A DNA stretch of 64,000 nt from positions 11,346,001 through 11,410,000 of the forward strand of contig OZ059826.1 in the NCBI GenBank assembly GCA_964057195.1. The letters are read 5' to 3'. A program made the translations under genes and the position numbers. Positions 45,568 to 56,514 of the stretch are shown here, piece by piece. The notes under the pieces are model-generated. The model had not been told where the DNA came from, ran no database searches, and saw only the letters and a list, made by a program, of their open reading frames with translations. Position 1 is the stretch's first letter, and every line of letters begins with the position of its first letter. The stretch comes from Orthosia cruda. Taxonomy: Eukaryota > Arthropoda > Insecta > Lepidoptera > Noctuidae.

Positions 45568-46632
45568 GACATTCTAGAATCTTACATAACTAATAGAATG
45601 TTTCGAATAAGGCAAGAGGAGACAAAAGCTATAAAACCTGGGGTACCTCAAGGAACTGTGCTAGGCCCAATTTTGTACTTGTTATACACATGTGACATCC
45701 CAGAACTGGAAAACAACACCATTGCGACCTTTACAGATAATACTGCCATTATGGCTACCGGATCAAGCCACAAAGAAGCTGTAGAAAAAGTTCAATTAGC
45801 TGTGAACAAAGTTTATGACTGGACACAAAAATGGAAGATCAAACTGAATGCGTCAAAATCAATTCACATTGACTTCACAAACAAACACTTGGACTATCAT
45901 CCAATCTTCATAAATGGCATGCAAGTGCCTTATGCTAATACAGCCAAATACCTGGGCATAATTCTCGACGCCAAGTTGCGTTGGAAAACTCACGTCAAAA
46001 AGAAAAGACGGGAACTCGAAATACGTTATAAAAGTATGTATTGGTTACTCGGAAGGAAATCCTGTCTATCAATACATAATAAAATAACCCTATATAAGCA
46101 TATACTGATGCCAATTTGGACGTATGGTATCCAACTTTGGGGCTGTACTATAAAAAGCAACGTCAAAATAATTCAAAAATTTCAAAATAAAGTCCTCAGG
46201 GATGCTGTAAATGCACCCTAGAACATAAGAAATGACGATTTTCACCGTGACCTTAAAATGGAATTCGTCACCACCATCATCCAAAAATTTGCTGAAGCTC
46301 ATGAACGCAGACTTCATCGACACGTGAATGTTGAGGCTATCCAGCTGCTAGACAACACAAACTTAGTGCTTAGGCTAAAAAGAACTAAACCTTTTGAATT
46401 AGTGTATGTATAAAGAGAATGAATAATAGTGACAATGTTGTGCTATACATATAACACATGAACATAATGTCGGTGACGGTTTTGTCTAAAAGTGTAAATG
46501 GACACAATTCTTAGTTTTAACATCTATCACGTAACATATTAAGTTAGAGTTAAATTGCTTATTAGTCTTTTAGGCTAGATCGTAATTAATTATTAAGAAT
46601 TTTGTTCTTATTAATAAAGAATTAAAAAAAAG
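45568..46632 (+). pseudogene. Jockey-type LINE RT C-terminal half with 3' UTR
   Basis: The frame from about 45573 (I-L-E-S-Y-I-T-N-R-M-F-R-I-R) through 45598-46221 contains G-V-P-Q-G-T-V-L-G-P, and the palm motif reads F-T-D-N where F-A-D-D is expected (near 45730), so the catalytic Asp pair is damaged. Next come K-Y-L-G-I-I-L-D and Q-L-W-G, the usual jockey landmarks. A stop at 46219 is followed by decayed coding and 3' UTR to an A-run at 46623-46630. It is fused directly to the SINE head upstream. Confidence 0.85.
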
Positions 46633-46675
46633 TAAGTCTACAGTAACATCCAGACAAACAGTCATCAACAGTTTC

Positions 46676-48437
46676 TGATTCATCTCTTTGCTGATTGGAA
46701 CATTTGCTAACAATATCCACATTCCAAATTCAAATGACTTTTAGTCCTTATGGGATTAATGAGCTATTTTGGTCCCTGTTTACGAGGAATAAATTAGCTC
46801 TTTTTGAATAGATGTGATAAAATAAAATTAAATACATCAGTGGTAACATTCAGTAAAAACAACAACTAAGTACAAAATTTTTCGATTCACGATTTTTTGA
46901 AAGATCATGCTTCAATCATAACGAAGAATTTTATAAAATTATAAAATTACTACTCAATTGATTGAAAACAATATCTTCAAACAAGTAAATTACAAAATAC
47001 TCTTGATTATAAAATTAAGCTACATTGTCGGTCCAAAATAATATGTACAAGAGATTTAGAGTAGGCTAGATACCGCATGTTTGCATGCCTAATCTGTTAG
47101 ATTGTACAAGGATTACAATGGCTTTTTAATACCTTATGTCATGTACCTACAATCTATGGAAATAAAATAAACTTTACTTTACCGCATGTTCATTAGATAG
47201 TATGAAAACCGAGTGTGCCATCTTTTGTTATACCTACGATAACGTCACCACAGCCATTTAGTGATGTGCTCAACGTAAACAAAATCGTTTCAATCGCTAA
47301 GCGTCAGTGAGCTAACAGGCATGTTACGTAATTACGACGAATTCGATTTTAAAATCGATTCGATGGCAGAGGAATACAAAAGAGAATACAAAAGTAATAA
47401 GTTTAAATTATTACTTTTGTATTCTCCTTCCTCTGTTACCGTAATTCATTTGAGAAGCTGCTTATATTCTTATTCGGATATGCTTCTTACATGCTGTTTC
47501 ACATCATCGTCTGCACTTTTTGGCTATGATAAAATAAACATTTTTAAATGTATAGAGCAAATTGCACTATATTTTGAAGAGAACCAGACTATTCTACGCA
47601 GAAAACTGATATTCTAAAATCGTATTAGATATTTATTCCAAAAGTCCAAAATGCAATTTTCATTACTTTGTCAATATCGATTTTCGATTAAACAAATCGA
47701 TTAAAAAGTAACAAGTAGTACATCCCTAGTATCACCATTAGACAGAAAAATGATAAAAGCGTCTGTCTCTACAGAGAAACACCACGGTTTCACGGTTTCG
47801 TGGTACACCACGAAACTTACACTATGTCAGTCGTTTGCATCATTGCGTATAAGCAAAGCGCCCAATGATGATCCCTCAAAGCAATGCAGCAATGTGAAAT
47901 GAATATTGCGAAGTAGGAATTTACCTTAGTAGTGTAACTTGAACATCACAATTAAAGATTTTAAAATTAATTACAGCTATTTGAGCAACAAAATTACCTA
48001 CCGATGGTAGGTAATACCTCTATTGACTCGATTTAGTACACTAAAAGAGTTTTTACAGTTTATAACGGCAGAGTTTGGTAGTTTTATATCCTCGACGAAA
48101 CATCTCGCCACCGGCGCGATCGAACACAAACTGAAGTAGTAACGCGTCACGTATGTGCATTACCACAAACTTCGGGCACTCTTATTCGGACGGCTAGTGG
48201 TATGTAGCCTACTCTAGGTGTTTCAAACTATTGTTAAAAGCTCACTGTGTAAATAAGCATATTACAAAGCGGATGATTATATTCAAGATAATAATGCTTG
48301 GCAACATGCTGGTCCTGCTCCACAGGGAAATCTTTAGTATAGACAAAATCCAACTGGTTAATCTTATATTCAAAATTATAGTATTGTGTATTTTTTTTTT
48401 CGTTCTTCCCTGTTGGTTTAAGAAATTGACTCGCACA
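46676..48437. other. Intergenic region upstream of the GMC gene
   Basis: It holds a LINE-type 3' tail at about 47085-47182 (..aatctatggaaataaaataaactttac) and a hairpin at 47382-47426. No second gene is recognised; a 98-codon frame at 47321 overlaps the hairpin and lacks motifs. The promoter of the GMC gene should lie in the last few hundred bases, but I see no certain TATA or initiator element. Confidence 0.4.
47382..47426. repeat. Perfect 19-bp stem hairpin
   Basis: gagaatacaaaagtaataa is mirrored exactly by ttattacttttgtattctc around a 7-nt loop (gtttaaa). The flanks cagagg / cctctg can extend the stem with a bulge. Confidence 0.8.
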
Positions 48438-48451
48438 ATGTTCAGTTGTTG
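48438..48451 (+). CDS. Predicted first coding exon of the GMC gene (14 nt)
   Basis: atgttcagttgttg is followed by a strong donor, gtgagt (48452). It codes M-F-S-C plus two bases. Joined to 49138 the phase fits exactly and the start reads M-F-S-C-C-A-S-C. A short Cys-containing start directly before the conserved Thr/Ala-rich block is usual for insect GMC proteins of this type. There is no direct proof; another upstream exon could be used. Confidence 0.45.
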
Positions 48452-49137
48452 GTGAGTTAGGTAATTTACCTATGTTTGCAATATTTGTAAGTAAGTGAGA
48501 ACCATGTTCCTATTTATCAAATTAATGAATTTACCTGTTAGTGTTTGCAATACTTTATATCTATACGAAATATTAGTAGTGTTAGTCTGGGTGCATCGTC
48601 TTCACTTATATGAATTAATGTATATATGTAAATATTTTAAAACACTTTTTTTTTAAAGAAAATGTGTTTTAAAATATTACATAATAGCCTAATTGAAATA
48701 AAGAAATTTAACTTTGACATGACTTGACTCTAAATCTGTGTGTCGTACAAATAAATGGAGTATAAAATTAAAATGATAAAAATTTCAAATGCCACTATAC
48801 GTCTCTGAGCCGTATCATATACTTATTATTGCCGGGTTTATTGCCTGTGTAAACTTTAATTGCTTTAAAACTCGATTGTCACTCGTTATTCAAGCACTCC
48901 TCATCAATTTTGACTAAAGAATGGAGTGGTTAGTGTTTATAAATTAAATTATTTAGCCGTTTCTACCGTAAAAAAATTATAATCAACATACAGAATTAAT
49001 CCCTATGTGTTTTACTGCGTGCACATAAATTATGAAGAAAAATATTTTAGAAAATAATGTGTCTCTTGATTATTTACAGCCCGTAGTGCCTTTTCACGTA
49101 AAATAATAATTTAAAGTTTAACCGTTTCTAGTTACAG

Positions 49138-49259
49138 CGCATCATGTCTCACTCCAACGACGGGAACAGCTCCTCAAACCTTCGCAGCAGCCCTCCAGTT
49201 CTTTGCAGCAGCACAATGTGCGATATCAGAAGGATTGATACCAGATGCTAATGTTACAA
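49138..49259 (+). CDS. GMC oxidoreductase, coding exon 2
   Basis: The acceptor ctagttacag precedes 49138 and the donor gtgagt starts at 49260. In the correct frame it reads C-L-T-P-T-T-G-T-A-P-Q-T-F, then A-A-L-Q-F-F-A-A-A-Q-C and E-G-L-I-P-D-A. This N-terminal segment is typical of insect glucose-dehydrogenase-like GMC proteins. The ATG at 49144 is in another frame and soon hits a stop, so it is not the start. The exon ends after the first base of a codon (phase 1). Confidence 0.8.
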
Positions 49260-49320
49260 GTGAGTATCCATCAAATATTCGCATTGCATCCTTTGCATAC
49301 TTACTTCATATACATCTGCT

Positions 49321-49620
49321 TTTTAGGGTTCCGTACCCAAAGAGTAAAAACGGGACCCTATTACTAAGACTCCGCGGTCCGTTTGTCTGTCTGTCTGTCA
49401 CCAGGCTGTACCTTATGAACCGTGATAGCTAGACTGTTGAAATTATCACAGATGATGTATTTCTGTTGCCGCTATAACAACAAATACTAAAAATAGAATA
49501 AAATAAATATTTAAGTGGGGCTCCCATACAACAACAACAACGTGATTTTTTTGCCATTTTTTTGCGATAATGGTACGGAACCCTTCATGCGGGAGTCCGA
49601 CTCGCACTTGGTCGGTTTTT
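49321..49620 (+). repeat. Dispersed repeat in GMC intron 2
   Basis: It runs from ttttagggttccgtacccaa, through tctgtctgtctgtcaccagg and gtggggctcccatac, to gataatggtacggaaccctt and gcacttggtcggttttt. There are two more near-complete copies at 52259-52528 (+) and 52743-53015 (-), and fragments at 34950 and 36264. The ggttccgtacc words near both ends are inverted, so it may be a non-autonomous element. The class is not established. Confidence 0.7.
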
Positions 49621-49881
49621 CTTGTGCTCCACTCCTTCCATCCTTGATTGACCACATGCCAATTCGATTGTGCATGACAATCTGATATTTTTTTAACATT
49701 TTGACAATTGTTATCGTTAATAGAATGTTACCTTTTTTAAACTCTCTCAGAGAGTACTCGAGAGTGGCCTATTTAGATTTTTTCTTTCACTCTTCAGAAA
49801 CACAACGAGTTCACGAGTTGAATTTCTCCGCCATATCTTATACATTTCAAATTGTTTAGTGTTTTGCTTACTTCATTGCAG

Positions 49882-50015
49882 ATTTTGAGAAGTTTGACTT
49901 CATAATAGTCGGAGCAGGAACAGCTGGTTGCGTTCTGGCAAACCGACTGAGTGCAGTGTCAAAATGGAAAATACTACTTATTGAAGCAGGTGATGATGCA
50001 CCAATAGAAGCCGAT
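49882..50015 (+). CDS. GMC oxidoreductase, coding exon 3 (FAD-binding motif)
   Basis: It lies between acceptor cttcattgcag and donor gtaagt. It reads F-D-F-I-I-V-G-A-G-T-A-G-C-V-L-A-N-R-L, the GxGxxG dinucleotide-binding fold at about residues 50-68 of the predicted protein. It then gives L-L-I-E-A-G, whose acidic residue normally binds the ribose of FAD. Phases to both neighbours are consistent. Confidence 0.9.
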
Positions 50016-50264
50016 GTAAGTTTAAATATTGTTGATAATGTTTATATAACTCACTAGCTTTTTCCATGGCTCAGCAATATTTTAGTTGCCTATCAATGTG
50101 AATATTTTCGTGATTTGGATCAGAACTTTTAATTCTTTAACTTACCAGCTACAAATAGATAACAATTTTAACTAATTTATAAGTATAGTCACAAAAAATT
50201 ACCTCTTGATAATATTAGTTTAGATAAAGTTGTTGAATTCTGTCGAGCTAACGAACTATTTTAG

Positions 50265-51842
50265 GTTCCAGGTATGGACAAGGGAATGTGGAACACTAGG
50301 TATGATTGGGGCTATATGACAAATAATAATGGTGTTTCTAATGGAGGCAATATAAACGGATCTATTAATTGGCCACGAGGCAAAATGGTGGGCGGAAGTA
50401 GCAACCTGAATGCCATGATATACATTCAAGGAAATGATCATGATTTTCAAACATGGGTCGATCTTGGTAATCCTGAATGGGCTGTAGAAGAAGTAAGGCG
50501 ATGCTACAAGAAGGCAGAAAGTTATCAAGATATGGATTTGATGAAAATTCCAGAAATCAGAAATCACTACGGCCATGATGGACCTTTAAGTTTAAACACT
50601 TTTAATAGCACTTACAGACCTATAACCAATAGGCTTCTTGCTGCTTGGCATGAGGTCGGTTTTAAGAATGTTCCAGATTTAAATTTAGCAAACAGTTTAG
50701 GTTCAGGCATTGTAACAGCCACAGGTGCAAGCGGAGAAAGGCAAAGCCATAACAAAGCGTATTTGAATCCCATACTGCACCGATCAAACTTGAATATTAT
50801 TAAGAATAGTGTAGTGACAAAAATTTTAATTAAACCTTTATCTAAAAAAGCTTATGGGGTAGAAGTAGAACGTGACTCCAAGAAATTTACGTTTAGGGCG
50901 AGAAACGAAGTCATAATAAGCGCAGGTGCAGTAAACTCTCCACAGCTCTTAATGCTTTCTGGAATCGGCCCCAAAAAACATCTTTGTTGTATGAATATTT
51001 CAGTAATAGTTGATTTGCCTATGGTAGGACAAAATTTACAAGATCATTGTACTATTCCCGTTACAATTTACGGTAATGAACCTGATGAGCAGAACCAAGC
51101 TGATCAACAGTTTAGTGTCTTGCAGTATTTATACGACCGTACTGGTGTTTTGGCACAAAATAGTATCGCAGATGTAGTTGCATTTTTTTCCGATAAACCA
51201 AATGCTACTTACCCTGAGTTCCAAACGCATCTGTCACTGTTATATAGAAACAGTTCCAATATAAAACAGGCCCTGACACAACGGTTCAGATATAAAGATC
51301 AGATAGCTAATCATATAATCAAACTGAATAAAAAACATGCAGTTTATATGCTTCTATTTAATCTTTTACATCCACATTCTACCGGGCGAATTTATTTAAA
51401 TTCAAAGGACCCAAGAGATTTTCCAAAAATACACATGAATTATTTCGAAGATCCCAGAGATTTAGAATTAGCGGCCACAGGTCTTAGAATGCTTACCAAA
51501 GTAGTAAACACTACGGCCTTCAGAGAAATCAATGCATTTTTAGGAAGAATGGATTGGCTACCTTGTAATGTTTATGAGCTAAATAGCAGAGAATACTGGA
51601 AATGTGTCTGCGTAGAGATGAGTCTAACGATTTATCATCCTGTAGGAACTTGTAAGATGGGGCCAGATCCAAAAACCTCAGTTGTGAGTTCTAGGTTGAA
51701 AGTCCACGGAATTGACAATCTGCGTGTGGTAGACGCTAGTATAATGCCCACAATTACAAGTGGCAACACCAACGCACCAACTGGGATGATCGGTGAAAGA
51801 TCAGCAGAGTTGATACTACAGGATTATGGCTTACTGTTATAA
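50265..51842 (+). CDS. GMC-family FAD oxidoreductase (glucose dehydrogenase-like), final exon
   Basis: This exon supplies residues 91-615 of the predicted 615-residue protein and stops at 51840. GMC enzymes use FAD to oxidise alcohols, sugars or sterols; the substrate cannot be read from sequence. Visible landmarks: P-R-G-K-M-V-G-G-S-S-N-L-N-A-M (from residue 127, signature 1), S-A-G-A-V-N-S-P-Q-L-L-M-L-S-G-I-G (309-325, signature 2), and Y-H-P-V-G-T-C-K-M-G with the likely catalytic His548. Near the end G-N-T-N-A-P-T supplies the partner Asn (about 593), 45 residues later as expected. The 526 codons are open and all splice phases fit, so the gene looks functional. There is no clear signal peptide with the predicted first exon. 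No canonical AATAAA was seen just downstream. Ecdysone oxidase belongs to the same family and is an alternative identity. Confidence 0.95.
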   Translation, partial: VPGMDKGMWNTRYDWGYMTNNNGVSNGGNINGSINWPRGKMVGGSSNLNAMIYIQGNDHDFQTWVDLGNPEWAVEEVRRCYKKAESYQDMDLMKIPEIRNHYGHDGPLSLNTFNSTYRPITNRLLAAWHEVGFKNVPDLNLANSLGSGIVTATGASGERQSHNKAYLNPILHRSNLNIIKNSVVTKILIKPLSKKAYGVEVERDSKKFTFRARNEVIISAGAVNSPQLLMLSGIGPKKHLCCMNISVIVDLPMVGQNLQDHCTIPVTIYGNEPDEQNQADQQFSVLQYLYDRTGVLAQNSIADVVAFFSDKPNATYPEFQTHLSLLYRNSSNIKQALTQRFRYKDQIANHIIKLNKKHAVYMLLFNLLHPHSTGRIYLNSKDPRDFPKIHMNYFEDPRDLELAATGLRMLTKVVNTTAFREINAFLGRMDWLPCNVYELNSREYWKCVCVEMSLTIYHPVGTCKMGPDPKTSVVSSRLKVHGIDNLRVVDASIMPTITSGNTNAPTGMIGERSAELILQDYGLLL

Positions 51843-52255
51843 AGATGTGAGAACAAGCATTTTCATTTATAGTGATCTAGACTATTTTGCGTTGTATCTT
51901 CTTTCATTCATTCAATTCTAATTCTGTGACTTCATTGTTAACATACTCTTTGTATACATTTTACAACCGGAAAAAACTTATTTTTAGAATAGAATATACT
52001 TTCTTGTATTGTACCTTGTTGTTTTTGTAATTTTAGATATATGTGTGCCAATGCCTGAGTATAAACGGTTTTTTAGAGATGAGATTTATTTTAATTTACA
52101 CCAAAATAGTTACACAACCCTTTAAAAAAGATATTGATTCTATGGGTATGATGGTGGTCTTATCGCTGACAACAATATCCTAGACAACTTTTGGATGGAT
52201 ACATTTTAGTTAATTACACAAAAAAACATATTTAGATATTTGTATATGAATTGAA
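51843..52255. other. 3' flank of the GMC gene
   Basis: It contains the 3' UTR. The nearest polyadenylation-like words are variants (agaatagaat near 51988). There is no further gene here. Confidence 0.4.
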
Positions 52256-52258
52256 TAA

Positions 52259-52528
52259 TTTTTAGGGTTCCGTAACCAAAAGATAAAAACGGGACCCTAT
52301 TACTAAGACTCCAATGTCCGTCTGTCTGTCACCAGGCTGAATTTCATGGACCGTGATTAACTAGATAGTTGAGATTTTTACAGATGATGTATCAACAAAT
52401 AACAAAAATTAGAATAAAATAAATATTTAAGTGGGGCTCCCATTCGACAAATGTGTTTTTTTGCCATTTTTGCGATAATGGTACGGAACCCTTCGTGCGC
52501 GTGTCCGACTGGCACTTGGCCGGTTTTT
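52259..52528 (+). repeat. Dispersed repeat, copy downstream of the GMC gene
   Basis: Same blocks and order as 49321-49620: ttagggttccgtaaccaaaa, gggaccctattactaagact, ccgtctgtctgtcaccaggc, gtggggctcccattc, gataatggtacggaaccctt, ggcacttggccggttttt. It is slightly shorter than the intron copy. Confidence 0.75.
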
Positions 52529-52742
52529 GTTTGTTTACCCGTACTCTCTTTGCCAAAATAAAATTGACATGACCTTTTATAACAACTTCGTTTTTTTTTG
52601 TTACTCAATCACTCCAGAATGCCTGAACGGATCTGGATGAAATTTGGCACTGAAATAGAGGACCCACTTGTGGCAAAATGTTACAACCCACAAATGTGTT
52701 AGTATTGAGTTATCTGTACCGACCAGGTTCGTGGATAAAGCT

Positions 52743-53015
52743 AAAAAAACCAGCCAAGTGCGAGTCGGACTCGTGCACGTAGGGTTCCGTACCATTATTG
52801 CAAAAAAAACGACAAGATATCACGTTTGTTGTATGGGAGCCCCACTTAAATTTTTATTTTATTATGTTTTTAGTATTTTTTGTTATGGCTCAACTGTCTA
52901 GCTACTACGGTTAATGAGATACAGCCTGGTGACAGACAGACAGACAGACAGACGGACCACGGAGTCTTAGTAATAGGGTCCCGTTTTTACCCTTTGGGTA
53001 TGGAACCCTAAAAAA
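52743..53015 (-). repeat. Dispersed repeat, inverted copy
   Basis: The reverse orientation of the family at 49321 and 52259, only ~215 bp beyond the second copy. The two therefore form an inverted pair that could fold in a transcript. It contains cagacagacagacagacgga and ends tatggaaccctaaaaa. Confidence 0.75.
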
Positions 53016-53199
53016 TGAGCCTTATTTTCATGAAGCAAAGACTCATTTATTTATTCATTATAGAGTATATAACAGACGTTCACAAACACAAGTGTACAAT
53101 AGGTGGTCTTATCGCACTAGTAAATTTCTTACAGATAACCTTTGGATGGACTGAATGATAGAAGAATTTAGGGCTGTCAGTGTAAGAAATATCAAAAAT

Positions 53200-54035
53200 A
53201 ATATTACTTAGACTTAGTAAACTAATATACTATTACATATACTAATTCATATCAAATATATAACATGGAAAGGAGAAGAATAAAAATTATAGTGAAAGGT
53301 AATGCTCCGTCACCATTTTTTTAAACGTTGACAGTGTTTGAGCACGTCTTATTTCAATAGGTAATACATCATACAACCGATCTGCTCGAATCGTGAATGA
53401 TTTATGAAAGAAGGAAGTGGAATGCATACGATATTGAATTCCGATGACCTCAAGGACCTAGAATGGGTGTCACAGAGGAACTGAATGCGTTATTTGAGAT
53501 AAAAATTAGTGAAAGAATTAAATAGCACATTATAAAGTGAAGAAAGTATATGGGCATTCCGGCGTAGGCAAATAGAAAGCCATTTGAGCTTAGTACGAAA
53601 TTGAGAAACGTGATAATACTTGCGCAAGCCAAATATGAACCTGATATAAAGATTTTAATATCGCTCAAGCTTGTCCAATTGGGCTTGGGTTAGATCAAGA
53701 TAGCTGGAATCAGCATAGCCCAGTATAGGAAGAAGAAGAGATTGTGCAATTGCAATTTTAGTGGTGATTGGAAAAAAAATACGAAGACGTCTCCGGGAGC
53801 CCGCAGATGTAGTTTAGATGCAGAAACAGTTTCTGACTGTATACCTGCAGTTGTTTGGTCCAGGAAAGGGTGCTGTCGAAATAAATCCCAAAGTTCTTCA
53901 CAATATGATTTATAGGGATAATAGTATTATTGAAAGAAACCTGGGGAAGTATCGACCAATCGATCCTAAAGACTGTCCGGGAACTGCCAACAACCGTTAC
54001 TTGAGTCTTCGTTGGATTGATTCTAGGCCCCAACT
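53200..54035 (-). pseudogene. LINE family A: RT C-terminal region and 3' UTR
   Basis: Read from 54033 down, the frame gives R-I-N-P-T-K-T-Q-V-T-V-V-G-S-S-R, then V-K-N-F-G-I-Y-F-D-S-T-L-S-W. Shifted frames further down contain L-D-K-L-type and R-R-N-A-H-type residues. This is the RT thumb and C-terminal region of a non-LTR element. Its upstream half may be the minus-strand piece at 56515-57860. Frames are broken. Confidence 0.7.
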
Positions 54036-56478
54036 ACTGCAACTACAATCGCCTTCAATAGAAAACAAAAATAATTTCAAATCACATTCACAACGATTCA
54101 AAAAAATTGTAAAACTCACACAAAAAGCACAAAATAACCACACTATAAAAAAAGCACCGAATAAGTCTAAAGCCTCTTGGCAAATAATAAATGGTAGTAA
54201 CCAGACTAAGGATCCCATCAGGCAAATCAAGATAGGCAACTCTATTATTAAGGATGCGAAGGAAATTGCAGAATTATTCAATAATTTCTTTGTCGATCAA
54301 GTCCACAACTCTGCAAATAATAATAATAACGAGTTCATTAGGGTAGAGAACAATCCAAACTCAATATTTATATCTCCAGTAATACCGGCTGATATAATAA
54401 GAATAATTAAAATATTGAAAAACAAAAAAAGTTTCGGATATGATGGAATAGCAATTTCTGTTGTGAAATTTGTTGCTGACATTATAGCTCTTCCCCTGTG
54501 TCATATAATGAATCTGTGTATAAACACAGGCATTTATCCAAATAGCCTAAAAACAGTAATTATAAAACCATTACATAAAAAAGATTGTAAAGAAGAAATG
54601 TCAAATTACAGACCAGTTGCCCTTGTCTCGGTATTCTCCAAGATCTTCGAAAAACAGATATACGATTTTTTTTTTCATTTTTAGATAAATTTAACATTCT
54701 TAGCAATGAGAAAAAGGGATTCAGAAAGAATAAAAACATTAACATGTCGATATATGACTTAATACATATTATAATGACGAATGTTGACAAAAAAACACCA
54801 GTTTGTGCTTTATTCACTGACATGACCAAAGCCTTTGACTACGTTAATTATAATATCCTGATACAAAAATTTGACAGCTACGGCATTAGAGGCAATGTGT
54901 TGAGCCTTATAAAATCGTACCTTAGTAATCGTAAGCAACATACAGAAATCTCAAGAGTATGTGCTAGACGTAAATTGGAATTTAAATACCTATCTGATAG
55001 TAGAGAAGTCATATTCGGCGTTCCACAGGGGAGTATCATCGCGGCTCCATTATTTCTTATTTACATCAATGATCTTCCGCGAAATGTGCAACAGCCGATG
55101 GTGTTATTCGCCGATGATAGCACAGCGTTAGTAAAATGCGTGGAAAAAGCAAATTATGAAAAAGACATTAATGACACATTAAAATCAATACTTAATTGGC
55201 TAAACACTAATAATTAATTTACAAAAGACAAAGATTATGCATTTCTTTCAACGTTTGCACCCAGAACCTTTAAAAATTGAATATCATGGACAAAATATTG
55301 ACAACACAAATGTTGCTTAATTCTTAGGTATAGTAATTGACAGCCAATCTTGGAAACAGCAGGCAGAAGAAGTCTGCAAAAAGTTAAGTAGAGGAGCTTA
55401 TGTTCTCTATAATTTATCGAAAAAAGTTAATATTGACACGATCATTATAGCTTACCATGGTCTGGTTGCCTCTATCTTAAGATACGGAGTAGTATTTTGG
55501 GGGAATTGCAGTGAACGAGAAAGAGTATTCAGAGCCCAAAAATATTGCTTGAGATCAATGACCAGCATTAATTCAACAGACAGCTGTATTCCTGTGTCCC
55601 TAAAATTATTAACTTTTCCATCACTTTATATTCTGGAGGTAGCATTATTTGTTAAAAAGAACCTTAATCTTTTTGAAACAATGATAAATCATTCTTCAAG
55701 ACCGGCATTACTGAGATCCCAATACAAAGGTCTATTACATACAGGTAGTTTCAAAACAGCCTTATTAAGAAAGAATATTATGCATATGGGACCAGTTATC
55801 TATACCAATATTATAAAGAGGAAAGTTTTTTTTGTTTCTTTGTTTGTTTGTACCTAATAGGCTCCAAAACTACTGGACCGATTTCAAAAATTCTTTCACC
55901 GTTGGGAAGCTACTCTATCCCCGAGTGACATAGGCTACTTTTTATCCCTGTATTCCCACGGGAACGGGAACTACGCGGGTGAAACCGCGAGGCGGCCTCT
56001 AGTCTACAATAAAATACCTAGTGACATTAAAAATGATACATCTCAATTTTCAAAAAGAAATTAACGAAACTACTAGTTGAAAAATGCTATTACACTGTCA
56101 GTGAGTTTTTAAATGATAACCTATGAATTTGCTGAATAATGTTTCAATTTATTAAGTTTGTTATATTCAATTTTTTTTATTTTTAGATATTTTCCAGTGT
56201 ATTTGACTTTTAAGAATATGACATTAGAAACTTATTACCTGTCAATTTTTGATTAATTGAATTTGACTTTTTAGAATGTGACATTAAAAACTGATTACCT
56301 GACAATTTTTAATTATTATAGATTTGCATTTTATGATTATTATAATGCTAAATGTTGCATGCCATACGGTAGAATGCACTAGATCCAATTGTTTTATCTT
56401 TTTTACACCATCAAAACTATGTTTTGTTACCTACATTCTTCGCAAATAAATGATTTCTTATTCTTCATATTCTTATAC
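54036..56478 (+). pseudogene. LINE family B: jockey-like ORF2, 5'-truncated
   Basis: It starts mid-ORF2 with K-N-N-F-K-S-H-S-Q-R-F, then D-G-I-A-I-S-V-V-K and N-Y-R-P-V-A-L-V-S-V-F-S-K-I-F-E-K (frame to 54684). After a frameshift, 54744-55217 contains A-F-D-Y-V-N-Y-N-I-L, G-V-P-Q-G-S-I-I-A-A-P-L-F-L-I-Y and V-L-F-A-D-D-S-T-A-L, the intact palm motif. A stop at 55215 and another shift lead to the C-terminal block (55549-55680: T-F-P-S-L-Y-I-L-E-V). The 3' end is an A/T tail, 'cgcaaataaatgatttcttattcttc'. The endonuclease part is absent. An apparent long frame starting at 53818 fuses antisense family A to this element and is not a natural gene. Confidence 0.85.
55825..56010 (+). repeat. Dispersed repeat inside LINE B tail
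   Basis: It reads tgtttgtacctaataggctc, caaaactactggaccgattt, tgacataggctactttttat, gaaaccgcgaggcggcctct. This is a form common in lepidopteran genomes and related in layout to 1310-1505. It interrupts the end of LINE B coding at about 55825. Confidence 0.5.
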
Positions 56479-56514
56479 TGAGTTGGGGCCTAAAATCAAT
56501 CCAACGAAGACACT

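Larger units (their letters stand above)
44792..46670 (+). repeat. 3' LTR of BEL/Pao element 1, split by an insertion
   Basis: 44792-45435 and 46633-46670 match the two ends of the 5' LTR. Between them sits a foreign 1.2-kb chimera. LTR bases equivalent to 40833-41002 (170 bp) are missing at the junction. A further ~20-bp deletion (equivalent to the caaccaatcgcgttgctgaa region of the 5' LTR) lies near 45085. The purine tract ends directly before tgttagcg. Confidence 0.9.
40165..46675 (+). mobile_element. BEL/Pao LTR retrotransposon 1, defective
   Basis: The element is bounded by gtttc duplications (40165-40169, 46671-46675), a 5-bp length normal for BEL/Pao. The order is LTR, gag, CCHC knuckles, protease, RT start, integrase, purine tract (gtggggaagaa, 44781-44791), LTR. 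The interior is only about 3.75 kb because the reverse-transcriptase core and RNase H are missing. Several stops and frameshifts interrupt the polyprotein. The 3' LTR carries a later insertion (45436-46632). It can no longer replicate by itself. Confidence 0.9.

Noticed and set aside
49144..49250. ATG at 49144 as start of the GMC protein
   Set aside because: Its frame hits a stop before the splice donor and is not the frame that carries the conserved N-terminal block.
50256..50576. 106-codon minus-strand frame
   Set aside because: It is antisense to the well-supported final GMC exon.
53818..54684. 288-codon frame as one gene
   Set aside because: Its first ~70 codons are antisense LINE A and the rest is LINE B ORF2; it is an accidental fusion across an insertion junction.
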